This document shows positions 1-8,050 of a stretch of 22,003 nt of DNA, one piece after another. How positions within the stretch are numbered: the first letter of the stretch is position 1; each line of letters opens with the position of its first letter. A model generated the notes under the pieces. That model was not told the origin of the DNA. It worked only from the letters and a program-made list of their open reading frames with translations, and ran no database searches. This stretch comes from Ruminococcus sp. (GTDB lineage Bacteria; Bacillota; Clostridia; Oscillospirales; Ruminococcaceae): NCBI GenBank assembly GCA_029063695.1, contig JAIDNR010000215.1, positions 1 through 22,003 of the forward strand. Reading direction: 5' to 3'. A program made the translations under genes and the position numbers.

Positions 1-2
1 TG

Positions 3-608
3 AGCAGTTGTCTGGATATTCCGAAGTTCAGAAGTCTTGCATATTCTTTCGGATTCGGCAGAGAAATTTTCCTGTGTGCGGGAATGATTTCATCGGCAGG
101 AGTTCTTCCAACTGTAGATGAACTTCTTGTACCTGCCGAACTGGCAAATTTTTCGTTCGGGCAGGGAAAACTTACTGCAACTCCCTTGCAGATAAATCAG
201 ATGACCTGTGCAATAGCAAACGGAGGTGAACTTATCATGCTCCGTCTTATCCGTGGAGTTACTGTTGACGGCGAAACAGTGGGCAATGAAAAATCCTTGC
301 AGAAATCAAGAATAATGACATCTGATGAAGCAAAAGAACTCCGCAAACTTATGATTTCAGCCGTCTATGATAATGAAAACTCCAATTCCGCCGCAAGATA
401 TGTCCGCACAGCTGCCAAGACTTCAACTGCCCAAACAGGTCGTTTTGATGAAAACGGTGAAGAACTCTGCAACGCATGGGTAACGGGATTTTATCCTGCA
501 AGTTCTCCGAGATATGCTATAACCGTACTTGTTGAGGACGGCGGTTATGGTAATGACTCTGCCGCACCCATATTCAGCAGAATTGTTGATATGATGATGA
601 ACGGGTGA
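3..608 (+). CDS. Class B penicillin-binding protein, C-terminal part of transpeptidase domain (5' truncated by window)
   Basis: The reading frame is open from base 3, so the gene starts upstream of the window. The visible 201 residues are the end of a peptidoglycan transpeptidase (FtsI/PBP2 type) that cross-links peptide stems on the outside of the membrane. Family hallmarks are the SFGQG-K-TATPLQ segment followed by AIANGG (about bases 153-230), and the region around the third active-site motif followed by a W-x-TGF-P segment and an ITVLVEDG strand. The third motif, normally Lys-Thr-Gly, reads Lys-Thr-Ser (417-425, KTSTAQTG). That substitution may still be functional. The catalytic Ser-x-x-Lys lies outside the window, so activity cannot be judged. 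The gene ends 74 bases before the alaS promoter, and no convincing terminator separates them. Family assignment is confident; the exact subclass is not. Confidence 0.88.
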   Translation, partial: SSCLDIPKFRSLAYSFGFGREIFLCAGMISSAGVLPTVDELLVPAELANFSFGQGKLTATPLQINQMTCAIANGGELIMLRLIRGVTVDGETVGNEKSLQKSRIMTSDEAKELRKLMISAVYDNENSNSAARYVRTAAKTSTAQTGRFDENGEELCNAWVTGFYPASSPRYAITVLVEDGGYGNDSAAPIFSRIVDMMMNG

Positions 609-681
609 ATTTTAAAGGGAGTAAGTAGAAGGAGGGATTAATAGCCTGAAATTTTAGCCCACTCCAATTTTAAAAAAACTA

Positions 682-710
682 TTGACATTTTCTGCAAATA
701 ACACTATAAT
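682..710 (+). promoter_or_regulatory. Consensus housekeeping (sigma-A) promoter for the alaS operon
   Basis: TTGACA at 682-687 and TATAAT at 705-710 are separated by exactly 17 bases, a perfect match to the consensus. Transcription should start near 717, giving a leader of about 64 bases before alaS. The leader holds a small hairpin (AGGCA 727-731 with TGCCT 736-740) and a ribosome binding site (AAAGGAG, 764-770). It is too short for a T-box. The 609-681 stretch upstream contains GGAGT and ACTCC arms that could pair, but no recognisable terminator. Confidence 0.85.
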
Positions 711-780
711 AATAATGTATGAACTCAGGCATTTCTGCCTATAGTTATAACTTTTTACTGTTTAAAGGAGTAATATTAAT

Positions 781-3417
781 ATGCAGTGGACAGGACTTAA
801 TGACCTTCGTGAAAAATATCTTTTGTTTTTTGAAAGCAAGAACCATACAAGAATGGCGAGTGCTTCTCTTGTTCCTCAGGGCGACAAAAGTCTGCTCCTG
901 ATAAATTCAGGCATGGCACCTTTAAAAAAATATTTTCTCGGACAGGCTGTACCGCCGAATGTGAGAGTTACAACCTGCCAGAAGTGTATCAGAACTCCCG
1001 ATATTGAAAGTGTCGGAAAAACCGCACGTCACGGCACTTATTTTGAGATGCTCGGCAATTTCTCTTTCGGTGACTATTTCAAGCCCGATGCTATTGCTTG
1101 GGCATGGGAATTTCTTACAGAAGTACTTGAAATTCCTGCTGACCGTCTCTGGATTACAATTTATGAGAGTGACGACGAGGCTGAACATCTCTGGGAAAAG
1201 AATATCGGAATACCTCATGACAGAATTATCCGTCTCGGAAAAAAAGATAATTTCTGGGAACACGGCTCAGGTCCATGCGGTCCGTGCAGTGAAATTCACT
1301 TTGACCGTGTAGGCGGCGGAAGAAAACTTGACCGTGCAGGATTTGAATCAGAGGGCGACAAGGATAATATCATTGAAATATGGAATCTTGTTTTCAGCCA
1401 GTTTGACAGTGACGGCAACGGAAATTATGCCGAAATGGCAAGCAAGAATATTGATACGGGTATGGGACTTGAAAGACTTGCCTGTGTTATGCAGAATGTT
1501 GACAATATATTTGAAGTCGATACAGTCCAGAATATCATGAAACATATTTCGTCCATTGCAGGAATTGAATATAAAACAGATGCAAAAACAGATGTTTCAC
1601 TCCGTGTAATCACAGACCATATCAGAAGTACAACTTTCATGGTAGGCGACGGAATTATGCCTTCAAATGAGGGCAGAGGCTATGTTCTCCGCCGACTTCT
1701 CAGACGTGCCGCACGTCACGGCAGACTTTTAGGAATCAGCAGACCATTCCTTTGCGAAGTATGTGATACTGTAATAAACGAAAATGCAGGTGCATATCCT
1801 GAACTTGCTGAAAAGCGTGACTATATCAAGAAGATTATTGGTGTTGAGGAAGAAGCTTTTGCTAAAACAGTCGATAAGGGTACTGAAATGCTCAACGGCT
1901 TTATTTCTGCACTTTCTGAACAGAATAAAACCGTTCTTTCGGGTGACGATGCATTCAGACTTTCCGATACATACGGTTTCCCGATTGATTTGACAATCGA
2001 AATCTGTGAGGAAAAAGGACTGTCTGTTGATTTTGACAGATTCAGAGAACTTGCACAGGAACAGCGTGCAAAAGCCAAGGCAGACCATCTTGCAAAAGCA
2101 GGCTCATCATGGGCAGACAACAGTATAAAAGTTGATGCTCCGAAAACCGTTTTTACAGGCTATTCGGGATTTACAGTAAAGGACGCAGAAGTTCTTGCAA
2201 TTTATAAGGACGGCAAGGAAGTTGAATCCGCTAATGAGGGCGATGATGTTGTAATCGTACTTGACAGAACTCCATTTTATGCTGAAAGCGGCGGACAGAC
2301 AGGAGATACAGGTACAATTTTCAACGGTTCGTCCACAGCAGTAGTTGCTGATACAATCAAGTCTGAGGGTCATTTCCTGCATATTGCATCAGTTACTGAG
2401 GGTACAATCTGCAAGAGTGCGGAAGTTACTGCTGATATTGACGAAAACAGACGATTCGCAATTATGAGAAATCATACTTCTGCACATCTTCTCCAGTATG
2501 CACTCCGTCAGGTTCTTGGTGACCATGTTCATCAGGCTGGACAGCTTGTCAATGAAAAAGCCTGTCGTTTCGACTTCAATCATTTCAGTGCTGTTACTTC
2601 CGAAGAACTTTCGGAAATTGAGAATCTTGTAAATGCTGAAATTATGAAAGCCATTGATGTAACTATGGTTGAAATGCCGATTGAAGATGCAAAGAAACTC
2701 GGTGCTATGGCACTTTTCGGCGAAAAATATGGTGATACAGTCCGTGTTGTTACCGCTGGTAAGTCGGTTGAATTCTGCGGCGGTACTCATATAGCAAATA
2801 CATCGCAGATAGGACTTTTCAGAATTGTTTCGGAAAGTTCTGTTGCGGCAGGCGTGAGACGTATCGAAGCAGTAACCGGAACAGGAGTTCTTGATTTGCT
2901 GAACGAATACAGAAATACTGTTATCAAATCCGCAAAGGCACTTAAACTTGCAAATATCAATGAACTTCCAGAGAAGTGTGCCGCTGTAACTGCCGAACTC
3001 AAAGAAAAGGATAAACAGCTTGAAAGTCTCAATCAGCAGATGGCAAATGCAAAGACTGCGGCTATGTTCGATAATGCAGATGAGATAAACGGAGTCAAGG
3101 TTGTTTCCGCAAGAATGGACGGTACTGCACCCGATGCACTCCGCAAAATGGGCGACAGCGTAAAGGACAGACAGGAAGATATTATTGTACTCTTTGCAGG
3201 AGTAAACGGCTCAAAGGGTACACTTTACTGTGTATGTACGGCAGGTGCATTGAAAAAGGGTGCACACGCAGGAAAGCTTGTACAGAAAGTATCTGCATTG
3301 ACAAACGGTAAGGGCGGCGGTCGTCCTGACAGTGCGATGGCAGGTATCGGCGATATTGCCAAGACCGATGAGGCTGTTAATTCGTTTACTGAAATCGTTA
3401 AAGAATTTATTAAATAA
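781..3417 (+). CDS. alaS: Alanine--tRNA ligase
   Basis: This cytoplasmic class II synthetase charges tRNA-Ala with alanine using ATP and hydrolyses mischarged Ser/Gly-tRNA. Its 878 residues match the usual family length of about 875. The N-terminal aminoacylation domain shows the family segments MAPLKKYFLG, TTCQKCIRTPD and EMLGNFSFGDYF. The editing domain carries the zinc-binding HTSAH (His565, His569) and CGGTH (Cys666, His670) motifs. The C-terminal DHHA1 domain ends in the glycine-rich GGGRPDSAMAGIGD (845-858). All functional motifs look intact. The start is supported by AAAGGAG ten bases upstream. It is the first gene of a long operon, and the HIT gene follows 12 bases after its stop. Confidence 0.98.
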   Translation: MQWTGLNDLREKYLLFFESKNHTRMASASLVPQGDKSLLLINSGMAPLKKYFLGQAVPPNVRVTTCQKCIRTPDIESVGKTARHGTYFEMLGNFSFGDYFKPDAIAWAWEFLTEVLEIPADRLWITIYESDDEAEHLWEKNIGIPHDRIIRLGKKDNFWEHGSGPCGPCSEIHFDRVGGGRKLDRAGFESEGDKDNIIEIWNLVFSQFDSDGNGNYAEMASKNIDTGMGLERLACVMQNVDNIFEVDTVQNIMKHISSIAGIEYKTDAKTDVSLRVITDHIRSTTFMVGDGIMPSNEGRGYVLRRLLRRAARHGRLLGISRPFLCEVCDTVINENAGAYPELAEKRDYIKKIIGVEEEAFAKTVDKGTEMLNGFISALSEQNKTVLSGDDAFRLSDTYGFPIDLTIEICEEKGLSVDFDRFRELAQEQRAKAKADHLAKAGSSWADNSIKVDAPKTVFTGYSGFTVKDAEVLAIYKDGKEVESANEGDDVVIVLDRTPFYAESGGQTGDTGTIFNGSSTAVVADTIKSEGHFLHIASVTEGTICKSAEVTADIDENRRFAIMRNHTSAHLLQYALRQVLGDHVHQAGQLVNEKACRFDFNHFSAVTSEELSEIENLVNAEIMKAIDVTMVEMPIEDAKKLGAMALFGEKYGDTVRVVTAGKSVEFCGGTHIANTSQIGLFRIVSESSVAAGVRRIEAVTGTGVLDLLNEYRNTVIKSAKALKLANINELPEKCAAVTAELKEKDKQLESLNQQMANAKTAAMFDNADEINGVKVVSARMDGTAPDALRKMGDSVKDRQEDIIVLFAGVNGSKGTLYCVCTAGALKKGAHAGKLVQKVSALTNGKGGGRPDSAMAGIGDIAKTDEAVNSFTEIVKEFIK

Positions 3418-3429
3418 AGGAGAATTATT

Positions 3430-3783
3430 ATGGACTGCTTATTTTGCAAAATTATAAACGGCGAGATTCCGTCTGCAAAAGTCTATGAGGACGAATTTGT
3501 GTACAGTTTCAAGGATATTGCACCAATAGCACCTGTGCATTATCTTATCATTCCGAAACAGCATATCTGCTGTGCAAATGAGATTGATGAGACAAATTCC
3601 GCACTTGTTGCAAAAGTATTTGAAGCTGCTGCAAAAATCGCAAAGGCTGAGGGAATCGAAAGCTACAGAATCATCAACAACTGCGGAGACGATGCGGGTC
3701 AGACTGTAAAGCATCTGCACTTCCATATGCTTGCAGGAGTAAAAATGGGCTGGGGTGCTGAATCGCTCGGCAGGACTGAATGA
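3430..3783 (+). CDS. HIT (histidine triad) family nucleotide hydrolase, HinT-like
   Basis: A small cytoplasmic protein (117 residues) of the HINT branch, whose members hydrolyse purine nucleoside phosphoramidates and aminoacyl-adenylates. The N-terminus CLFCKIINGEIPS is typical of bacterial HinT, with two Cys that bind zinc in some relatives. The triad HLHFHML (His95, His97, His99) is complete, and the preceding QTVKHLHFH matches the family's Q-x-V-x-H-x-H-x-H. A ribosome binding site (AAGGAG, 3417-3422) precedes the ATG. Its position directly behind alaS is suggestive, because HINT proteins can remove AMP from aminoacyl-adenylates formed by synthetases; that functional link is inference. Its stop overlaps a possible ATG of the next gene. 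Confidence 0.93.
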   Translation: MDCLFCKIINGEIPSAKVYEDEFVYSFKDIAPIAPVHYLIIPKQHICCANEIDETNSALVAKVFEAAAKIAKAEGIESYRIINNCGDDAGQTVKHLHFHMLAGVKMGWGAESLGRTE

Positions 3784-3791
3784 GGTATACT

Positions 3792-4331
3792 ATGGCAGAT
3801 ACTTACAAAATGACAATAGCAGGGCTGGAGCGTGAGCTTCCGCTCTGCCCTCTTAATGAAAAGCTTGATATTGCGGCATTTGTAATGTTCTCAGACGTTG
3901 AAATCACTGTTGCTTCCGCTAAGGAACTTTTAAAGAAATGTCCTGAATTTGATGTTATACTTACTGCTGAATCAAAGGGAATACCGCTTGCATACGAAAT
4001 GGCACGTCAAAGCGGAAAGCCTTATATTGTTGCAAGAAAGTCCATCAAGCTTTATATGACCAACCCTGTGGCAGTTACTGTAAAGTCAATTACAACTGCA
4101 AGCGAACAGACTCTTTATCTTTCTGCTGAAAAGGCTGAAATAATTAAGGGAAAGAATGTTCTTGTGGTTGACGACGTAATCAGCACGGGCGAATCCCTGA
4201 AAGCACTTGAGGAACTTGTTTCAGGTGCAGGCGGAAATATTTCCGCAAAAGCTGCTGTACTTGCCGAGGGAGATGCAGCAGACAGAACTGATATTATTTT
4301 TCTTGAAAAACTGCCTCTTTTCTTTAAATGA
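3792..4331 (+). CDS. Phosphoribosyltransferase, adenine phosphoribosyltransferase-like
   Basis: A type I phosphoribosyltransferase of 179 residues. The PRPP-binding loop VVDDVISTGES (residues 125-135) is unmistakable. A second APT-like segment, AESKGIPLAYEMA, followed by ARKSIKLYM, resembles the E-S-R-G and A-R-K-x-x-K-L regions of adenine phosphoribosyltransferase, so salvage of adenine (or another purine) to the nucleotide is the best guess. The residues differ enough from classical Apt that the base specificity is open. I prefer the ATG at 3792 (MADTYKM), with GAGG six bases upstream at 3782-3785, over the in-frame ATG at 3780, which overlaps the stop of the HIT gene and has only a weak site. 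The stop overlaps comEC by four bases (ATGA). Confidence 0.8.
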   Translation: MADTYKMTIAGLERELPLCPLNEKLDIAAFVMFSDVEITVASAKELLKKCPEFDVILTAESKGIPLAYEMARQSGKPYIVARKSIKLYMTNPVAVTVKSITTASEQTLYLSAEKAEIIKGKNVLVVDDVISTGESLKALEELVSGAGGNISAKAAVLAEGDAADRTDIIFLEKLPLFFK

Positions 4332-6367
4332 AACGAAAAATGGTCGGTGTATCATCGGCATATCTGTCGGGATTGTTTTTCGCTTCATTTTTTATAAATA
4401 TATACGGTTTTATTATACTTGCGGCTGTTTCCGTGATTGTTGTCGTTATCGCAAAAGTAAGGAATTTCAGTCGCTTTGATTTATATATAATAATTTTTTC
4501 GTTTCTTGCCGCTGTTACAGTCAGTATGACATATACACTCAGAAATTATTGTGCCGTAACGGATTTTGCGGGAATCAATGGCAGTTTTTCGGGTAGAGTA
4601 ACCGATTATAAAGTCTATGAAGGCGACAGGGCATCTTATATAATCAGCGGCATTATAAACGGCAAACAGAAAGCAAATATAATTTTCTATTGTTATGAAA
4701 CAGGTGCGGAATACGGCGATATTATTACACTGGAAAACTGTACTTTTGAGGAAATTGAAAGCGATTATCTTTTTGATACAAAAACGTATTATAAATCACG
4801 TCATATTTTTCTCAGTGTAGATGGTGCGGAAGATATTGATGTAAACTATACAGATTCGGCAAAGATAAAGAAAATGCTTGATGCATTCCGTGAAAATATG
4901 ATTAGCAGAATCTGCTGTAATATCGGCAGTGATTCGGGCGGATTTCTTGCGGGAATGATTTTCGGAGAAAAGCAGTATCTTGACGATAATACAAAAACTT
5001 CTCTTTACCGCAGCGGAATAGGTCATGTTCTTGCCGTTTCAGGACTTCATGTTTCAATCATTGCATCAATAATCATGCGGAGTATGAACAAGCTGAAAGT
5101 AAATAAATTTGTCGGATTTGGTGCAGTTAATTTATTTTTGCTGATATTCATAGTAATTGCAGATTGTCCCGTGTCGGCAATAAGAGCTACGATAATGCTT
5201 GATATTATGTATTCAGCAAGTTTTTTCAGACGACAGAACGATTCACTGAATTCAATTGCGGTCGCCGCACTGATTATAAGTATTGCAAAGCCTTATTCTG
5301 TATATGACAGTGGATTTATCCTGTCAATCTCGGGAACTTTCGGCATTGCGGTTTTCGGACGGTATATGACTGATAAAACTGATGAAAAATTTATTTCTAC
5401 ACTTGTAATCGGTATATGCACAACACTTTCTGTAATACCCGTAAGTATGTATTATTTTGATGAAACATCTCTTGTTTCGCCATTCGCCAATATTCTGCTT
5501 ATTCCGCTTTGTACACTGGCTATGATTTCAGGTTTGCTTTATGTGTTTACAGGCGGAATTTTTAATTTTCTGTTGTATATTGCTGATATTTTTATCAAGC
5601 TGGTGATTTATATTTCCAATGTGATTTCATCAGTTGATTTTCTGTGTATATCACGCATGAACGGTATTTTTCCGACTTTGTTAATGTTGTCGGGATTTAT
5701 AACTGTCTGCCTGTTTCTTTTCAGGGAAAGCAGACGGATTACTGCAATTTCTATAGCTGTATCGATTGCCGTCTGTTCATGTACGCTTGTAATATATGGG
5801 AAAATAAGGGATAAAAGTATGATTATTGCAGTGCTGGGAAATGGGAATAATTCCGCTGTTGCAGTACTGCACAATGGTAGAACTGATATAATTGATTTAA
5901 GCGGTCATTATCGTTCTGCCAAGTATGTACGCAAATATCTTTCGGAAAACAGCAGAAGTACTGTAGATACACTGCTTCTGACTAAAAATACCGCATCACA
6001 GGATATTATATACGAAACGGAATTAATGCCTTTCAGAACAGACAGACGTTTCACGTCAAAAGATACCGATATTTGCAGCGGCAGACTTGAATTGCTCGAA
6101 AATTCGGAATTTTCATATGATTCATGTAATTACAGTATTTCATATAATGATAATATTCTGTCGGTTTGTTATGGTGAATGTGAAGTAAATTTTTCTCCTG
6201 CCAAAGATAATATACATAATGACGGACTTAATATATACTATGGCAGTATTAATAAAAATACACGGATTTACGACAGCAGTATTTATCTTAATGATATGAA
6301 TAATTTTGAGATTATTCTGTCTGACAAAGGGAAATACATTATAAGGAGACTATATGGCAAAACTTGA
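4328..6367 (+). CDS. comEC: ComEC/Rec2 family membrane channel protein with a degenerate C-terminal metallo-beta-lactamase-like domain
   Basis: ComEC forms the inner-membrane channel for single-stranded DNA in natural transformation. The 679 residues show two or three N-terminal membrane segments, a DUF4131/OB-like region (about 80-175), and the central Competence domain with its signature GHVLAVSGLH (232-241), the preceding FLAGMIFGEK, and many hydrophobic helices up to about residue 490. The last 190 residues sit where ComEC normally carries a metallo-beta-lactamase domain. There the usual LDVGQGD is replaced by AVLGNGN, and the T-H-P-H-x-D-H metal motif reads TKNTASQD (552-559; bases 5981-6004). 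No nuclease metal site is visible. The gene has no Shine-Dalgarno and overlaps the preceding stop by four bases, implying translational coupling. The comEC-holA order is common in Firmicutes. Confidence 0.9.
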   Translation: MKRKMVGVSSAYLSGLFFASFFINIYGFIILAAVSVIVVVIAKVRNFSRFDLYIIIFSFLAAVTVSMTYTLRNYCAVTDFAGINGSFSGRVTDYKVYEGDRASYIISGIINGKQKANIIFYCYETGAEYGDIITLENCTFEEIESDYLFDTKTYYKSRHIFLSVDGAEDIDVNYTDSAKIKKMLDAFRENMISRICCNIGSDSGGFLAGMIFGEKQYLDDNTKTSLYRSGIGHVLAVSGLHVSIIASIIMRSMNKLKVNKFVGFGAVNLFLLIFIVIADCPVSAIRATIMLDIMYSASFFRRQNDSLNSIAVAALIISIAKPYSVYDSGFILSISGTFGIAVFGRYMTDKTDEKFISTLVIGICTTLSVIPVSMYYFDETSLVSPFANILLIPLCTLAMISGLLYVFTGGIFNFLLYIADIFIKLVIYISNVISSVDFLCISRMNGIFPTLLMLSGFITVCLFLFRESRRITAISIAVSIAVCSCTLVIYGKIRDKSMIIAVLGNGNNSAVAVLHNGRTDIIDLSGHYRSAKYVRKYLSENSRSTVDTLLLTKNTASQDIIYETELMPFRTDRRFTSKDTDICSGRLELLENSEFSYDSCNYSISYNDNILSVCYGECEVNFSPAKDNIHNDGLNIYYGSINKNTRIYDSSIYLNDMNNFEIILSDKGKYIIRRLYGKT

Positions 6368-7454
6368 TTCGAAAACTCTTGCTTCTGCATTGAAAAAAGG
6401 TGAACTGAACAGAATTTATTATATTTTCGGTGCTGATGTTGCAGGTGTTGAAAAAATGACAAAGAAGATAATAAAAGCGGCTGTCGGAGACAATGAGGAT
6501 TTTGCACTTACTCGAATAAACGGTAGGAAGCTTGACATATCTGAACTTTCCGATATTGTTCAGCAGTTTCCGATGATGTCGGAATACAACTGTGTTCTGA
6601 TAAATGACTATAATTGTGAAAAGCCATTTGATGATATGAGGGGACGGAGTGCGGACGATATTACAAAAAAACTTCTTGAAATACTGAAAAATATTCCGTC
6701 TCAGACTGTTGTTGTCTTTAATGTCACGGGATTTGAAGTAAAAGTTCAGAAAGATTTTAAGACCAATCAGAATATAATCAAGGATAAGAATAAAAAACTT
6801 GCCGATTTTATTTCAAAAAACGGTACAGTATGCGAATTTCCGATAAAAACTCCGACTGAACTTTCAAAAATAATTGCATCAAAAGTTTCGGCACACGGCG
6901 GACTTATATCCCTTGAAAACAGCAGAGAACTTGCAGAGATGTGCCTTTGTGATGAACTTGCAATTGACAACGAAATCGAGAAATTATGTTCCTATGCGGA
7001 CGGTAGGGAAATAGACAAGTCTATGATTCATGAACTTGTCTATGTGCAGAATGATACAACTGTTTACAATCTGGCAAATGCAGTAGCGTCAATGAATGCA
7101 AGAGAGGCATTCGAGGCAGTTAATGAACTGAATGTTGACAGTGATAATAGAGTAGCAGTGCTTTATGCAATAACAGGAGCTTTTATTGATATGTATCGTG
7201 CGGTCTGTGCGAAGAAATCGGGAGCAACACCCGAAAGAATGGCTTCTGATTTTGATTACGGAAAAAGAACTTTTGTTGTAAGAAATGCATTCCGTGACAG
7301 TTACCGCATGAGCATTGAGCATCTCAGGGAATGTATTATCATACTTAGAGATACGACAATGCAGTTAAATTCGTCCGCCTCAGACCCACGTGTTTCAATC
7401 GAGCAGGCAATAACAAAAATGCTTGTTACTTCAAAAAACAGGAGCAAAGAATGA
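6354..7454 (+). CDS. holA: DNA polymerase III delta subunit
   Basis: The 366-residue protein is the clamp-loader delta subunit, which opens the sliding clamp at replication forks. It is recognised by its N-terminus (KLDSKTLASALKKGELNRIY followed by YIFG), its length, the central segment PIKTPTELSKIIASKV, and the C-terminal helical domain (VYNLANAVASMNAREAFEAV; DPRVSIEQAITKML). The Walker A of the AAA+ fold is degenerate, as is normal for delta; the corresponding stretch here is FGADVAGVEKM. The start is fixed by AAGGAG (6343-6348) five bases upstream. The gene overlaps comEC by 14 bases and rnmV by four, so it is clearly co-transcribed with both. Confidence 0.92.
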   Translation: MAKLDSKTLASALKKGELNRIYYIFGADVAGVEKMTKKIIKAAVGDNEDFALTRINGRKLDISELSDIVQQFPMMSEYNCVLINDYNCEKPFDDMRGRSADDITKKLLEILKNIPSQTVVVFNVTGFEVKVQKDFKTNQNIIKDKNKKLADFISKNGTVCEFPIKTPTELSKIIASKVSAHGGLISLENSRELAEMCLCDELAIDNEIEKLCSYADGREIDKSMIHELVYVQNDTTVYNLANAVASMNAREAFEAVNELNVDSDNRVAVLYAITGAFIDMYRAVCAKKSGATPERMASDFDYGKRTFVVRNAFRDSYRMSIEHLRECIIILRDTTMQLNSSASDPRVSIEQAITKMLVTSKNRSKE

Positions 7455-8050
7455 TTAAGATAGATGAAGCTATTATAGTAGAGGGGAAATATGACAAAAT
7501 AAAACTTTCGTCAATTATTGATGCGGTTATTATAGTTACAAATGGTTTCGGAATTTTCAAGGATTCTGAAAAGTTGGAGCTTATAAGATACTATGCTGAA
7601 AAGACGGGTATAATAATTCTTACGGATTCCGACAGTGCAGGCAGAAAAATACGTGGATATATCAAGGGTGCTGTAAAAAAAGGCAGTATAAAGAATGTCC
7701 ACATTCCTGACATTTTCGGCAAGGAAAAACGCAAGCGAACCGCATCTGCTGAAGGAAAACTCGGTGTTGAGGGTATCGATGTCCATACACTTCTTGCCAC
7801 ATTTGAAAAAGCGGGAATAATATCTTCCGAGAGAACTGTACCGCCCGATATTACAAAATTCACACTGTATGAACTCGGACTCAGTGGCGGAAATAACAGC
7901 AGTTTTCTCAGAAAAGAACTTCAGAAATCACTCGGACTTCCGTCACTTCTTTCGTCAGGTGCATTACTGGAAGTACTCAACACCATGATGACTGCTGATG
8001 AACTTGCAATAAAAGTCTGCTGTTTAGAGGAGAAAAAACATGACATATAG
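7451..8050 (+). CDS. rnmV: Ribonuclease M5
   Basis: RNase M5 matures 5S rRNA in Firmicutes. The 199-residue protein begins with a TOPRIM domain: the acidic Glu in IIVEGKYDK (Glu11), the TNGFGIF strand, and the Asp-Ser-Asp of LTDSDSAG (59-61), which together form the metal site. After it come HIPDIFGKEKR and GKLGVEGID, typical of this family and distinguishing it from DnaG primase, followed by the small C-terminal DUF4093-like domain with TLYELGLSGG. Active-site residues look intact. It starts inside the ATGA overlap with holA and runs 11 bases into the next gene. In Bacillus it sits beside ksgA; here it is in the comEC-holA operon instead. Confidence 0.93.
   Translation: MIKIDEAIIVEGKYDKIKLSSIIDAVIIVTNGFGIFKDSEKLELIRYYAEKTGIIILTDSDSAGRKIRGYIKGAVKKGSIKNVHIPDIFGKEKRKRTASAEGKLGVEGIDVHTLLATFEKAGIISSERTVPPDITKFTLYELGLSGGNNSSFLRKELQKSLGLPSLLSSGALLEVLNTMMTADELAIKVCCLEEKKHDI

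Noticed and set aside
609..681. Terminator after the PBP gene
   Set aside because: GGAGT/ACTCC arms are far apart, the intervening sequence does not form a stable stem, and the following T/A tract is not a U-run on a stem.
711..780. T-box or other riboswitch before alaS
   Set aside because: The leader is only about 64 bases, with a 5-bp hairpin, and lacks T-box landmarks (specifier loop, conserved T-box sequence, terminator).
922..3449. Long minus-strand open frames opposite alaS
   Set aside because: They are shadows of a highly conserved gene, with no ribosome binding sites or recognisable domains.
4328..6367. Frameshift explaining the odd ComEC C-terminus
   Set aside because: The frame is continuous, and weak strand-level similarity to the metallo-beta-lactamase domain persists in the same frame; the long overlapping frames seen elsewhere in the gene do not encode an H-x-H-x-D-H motif.
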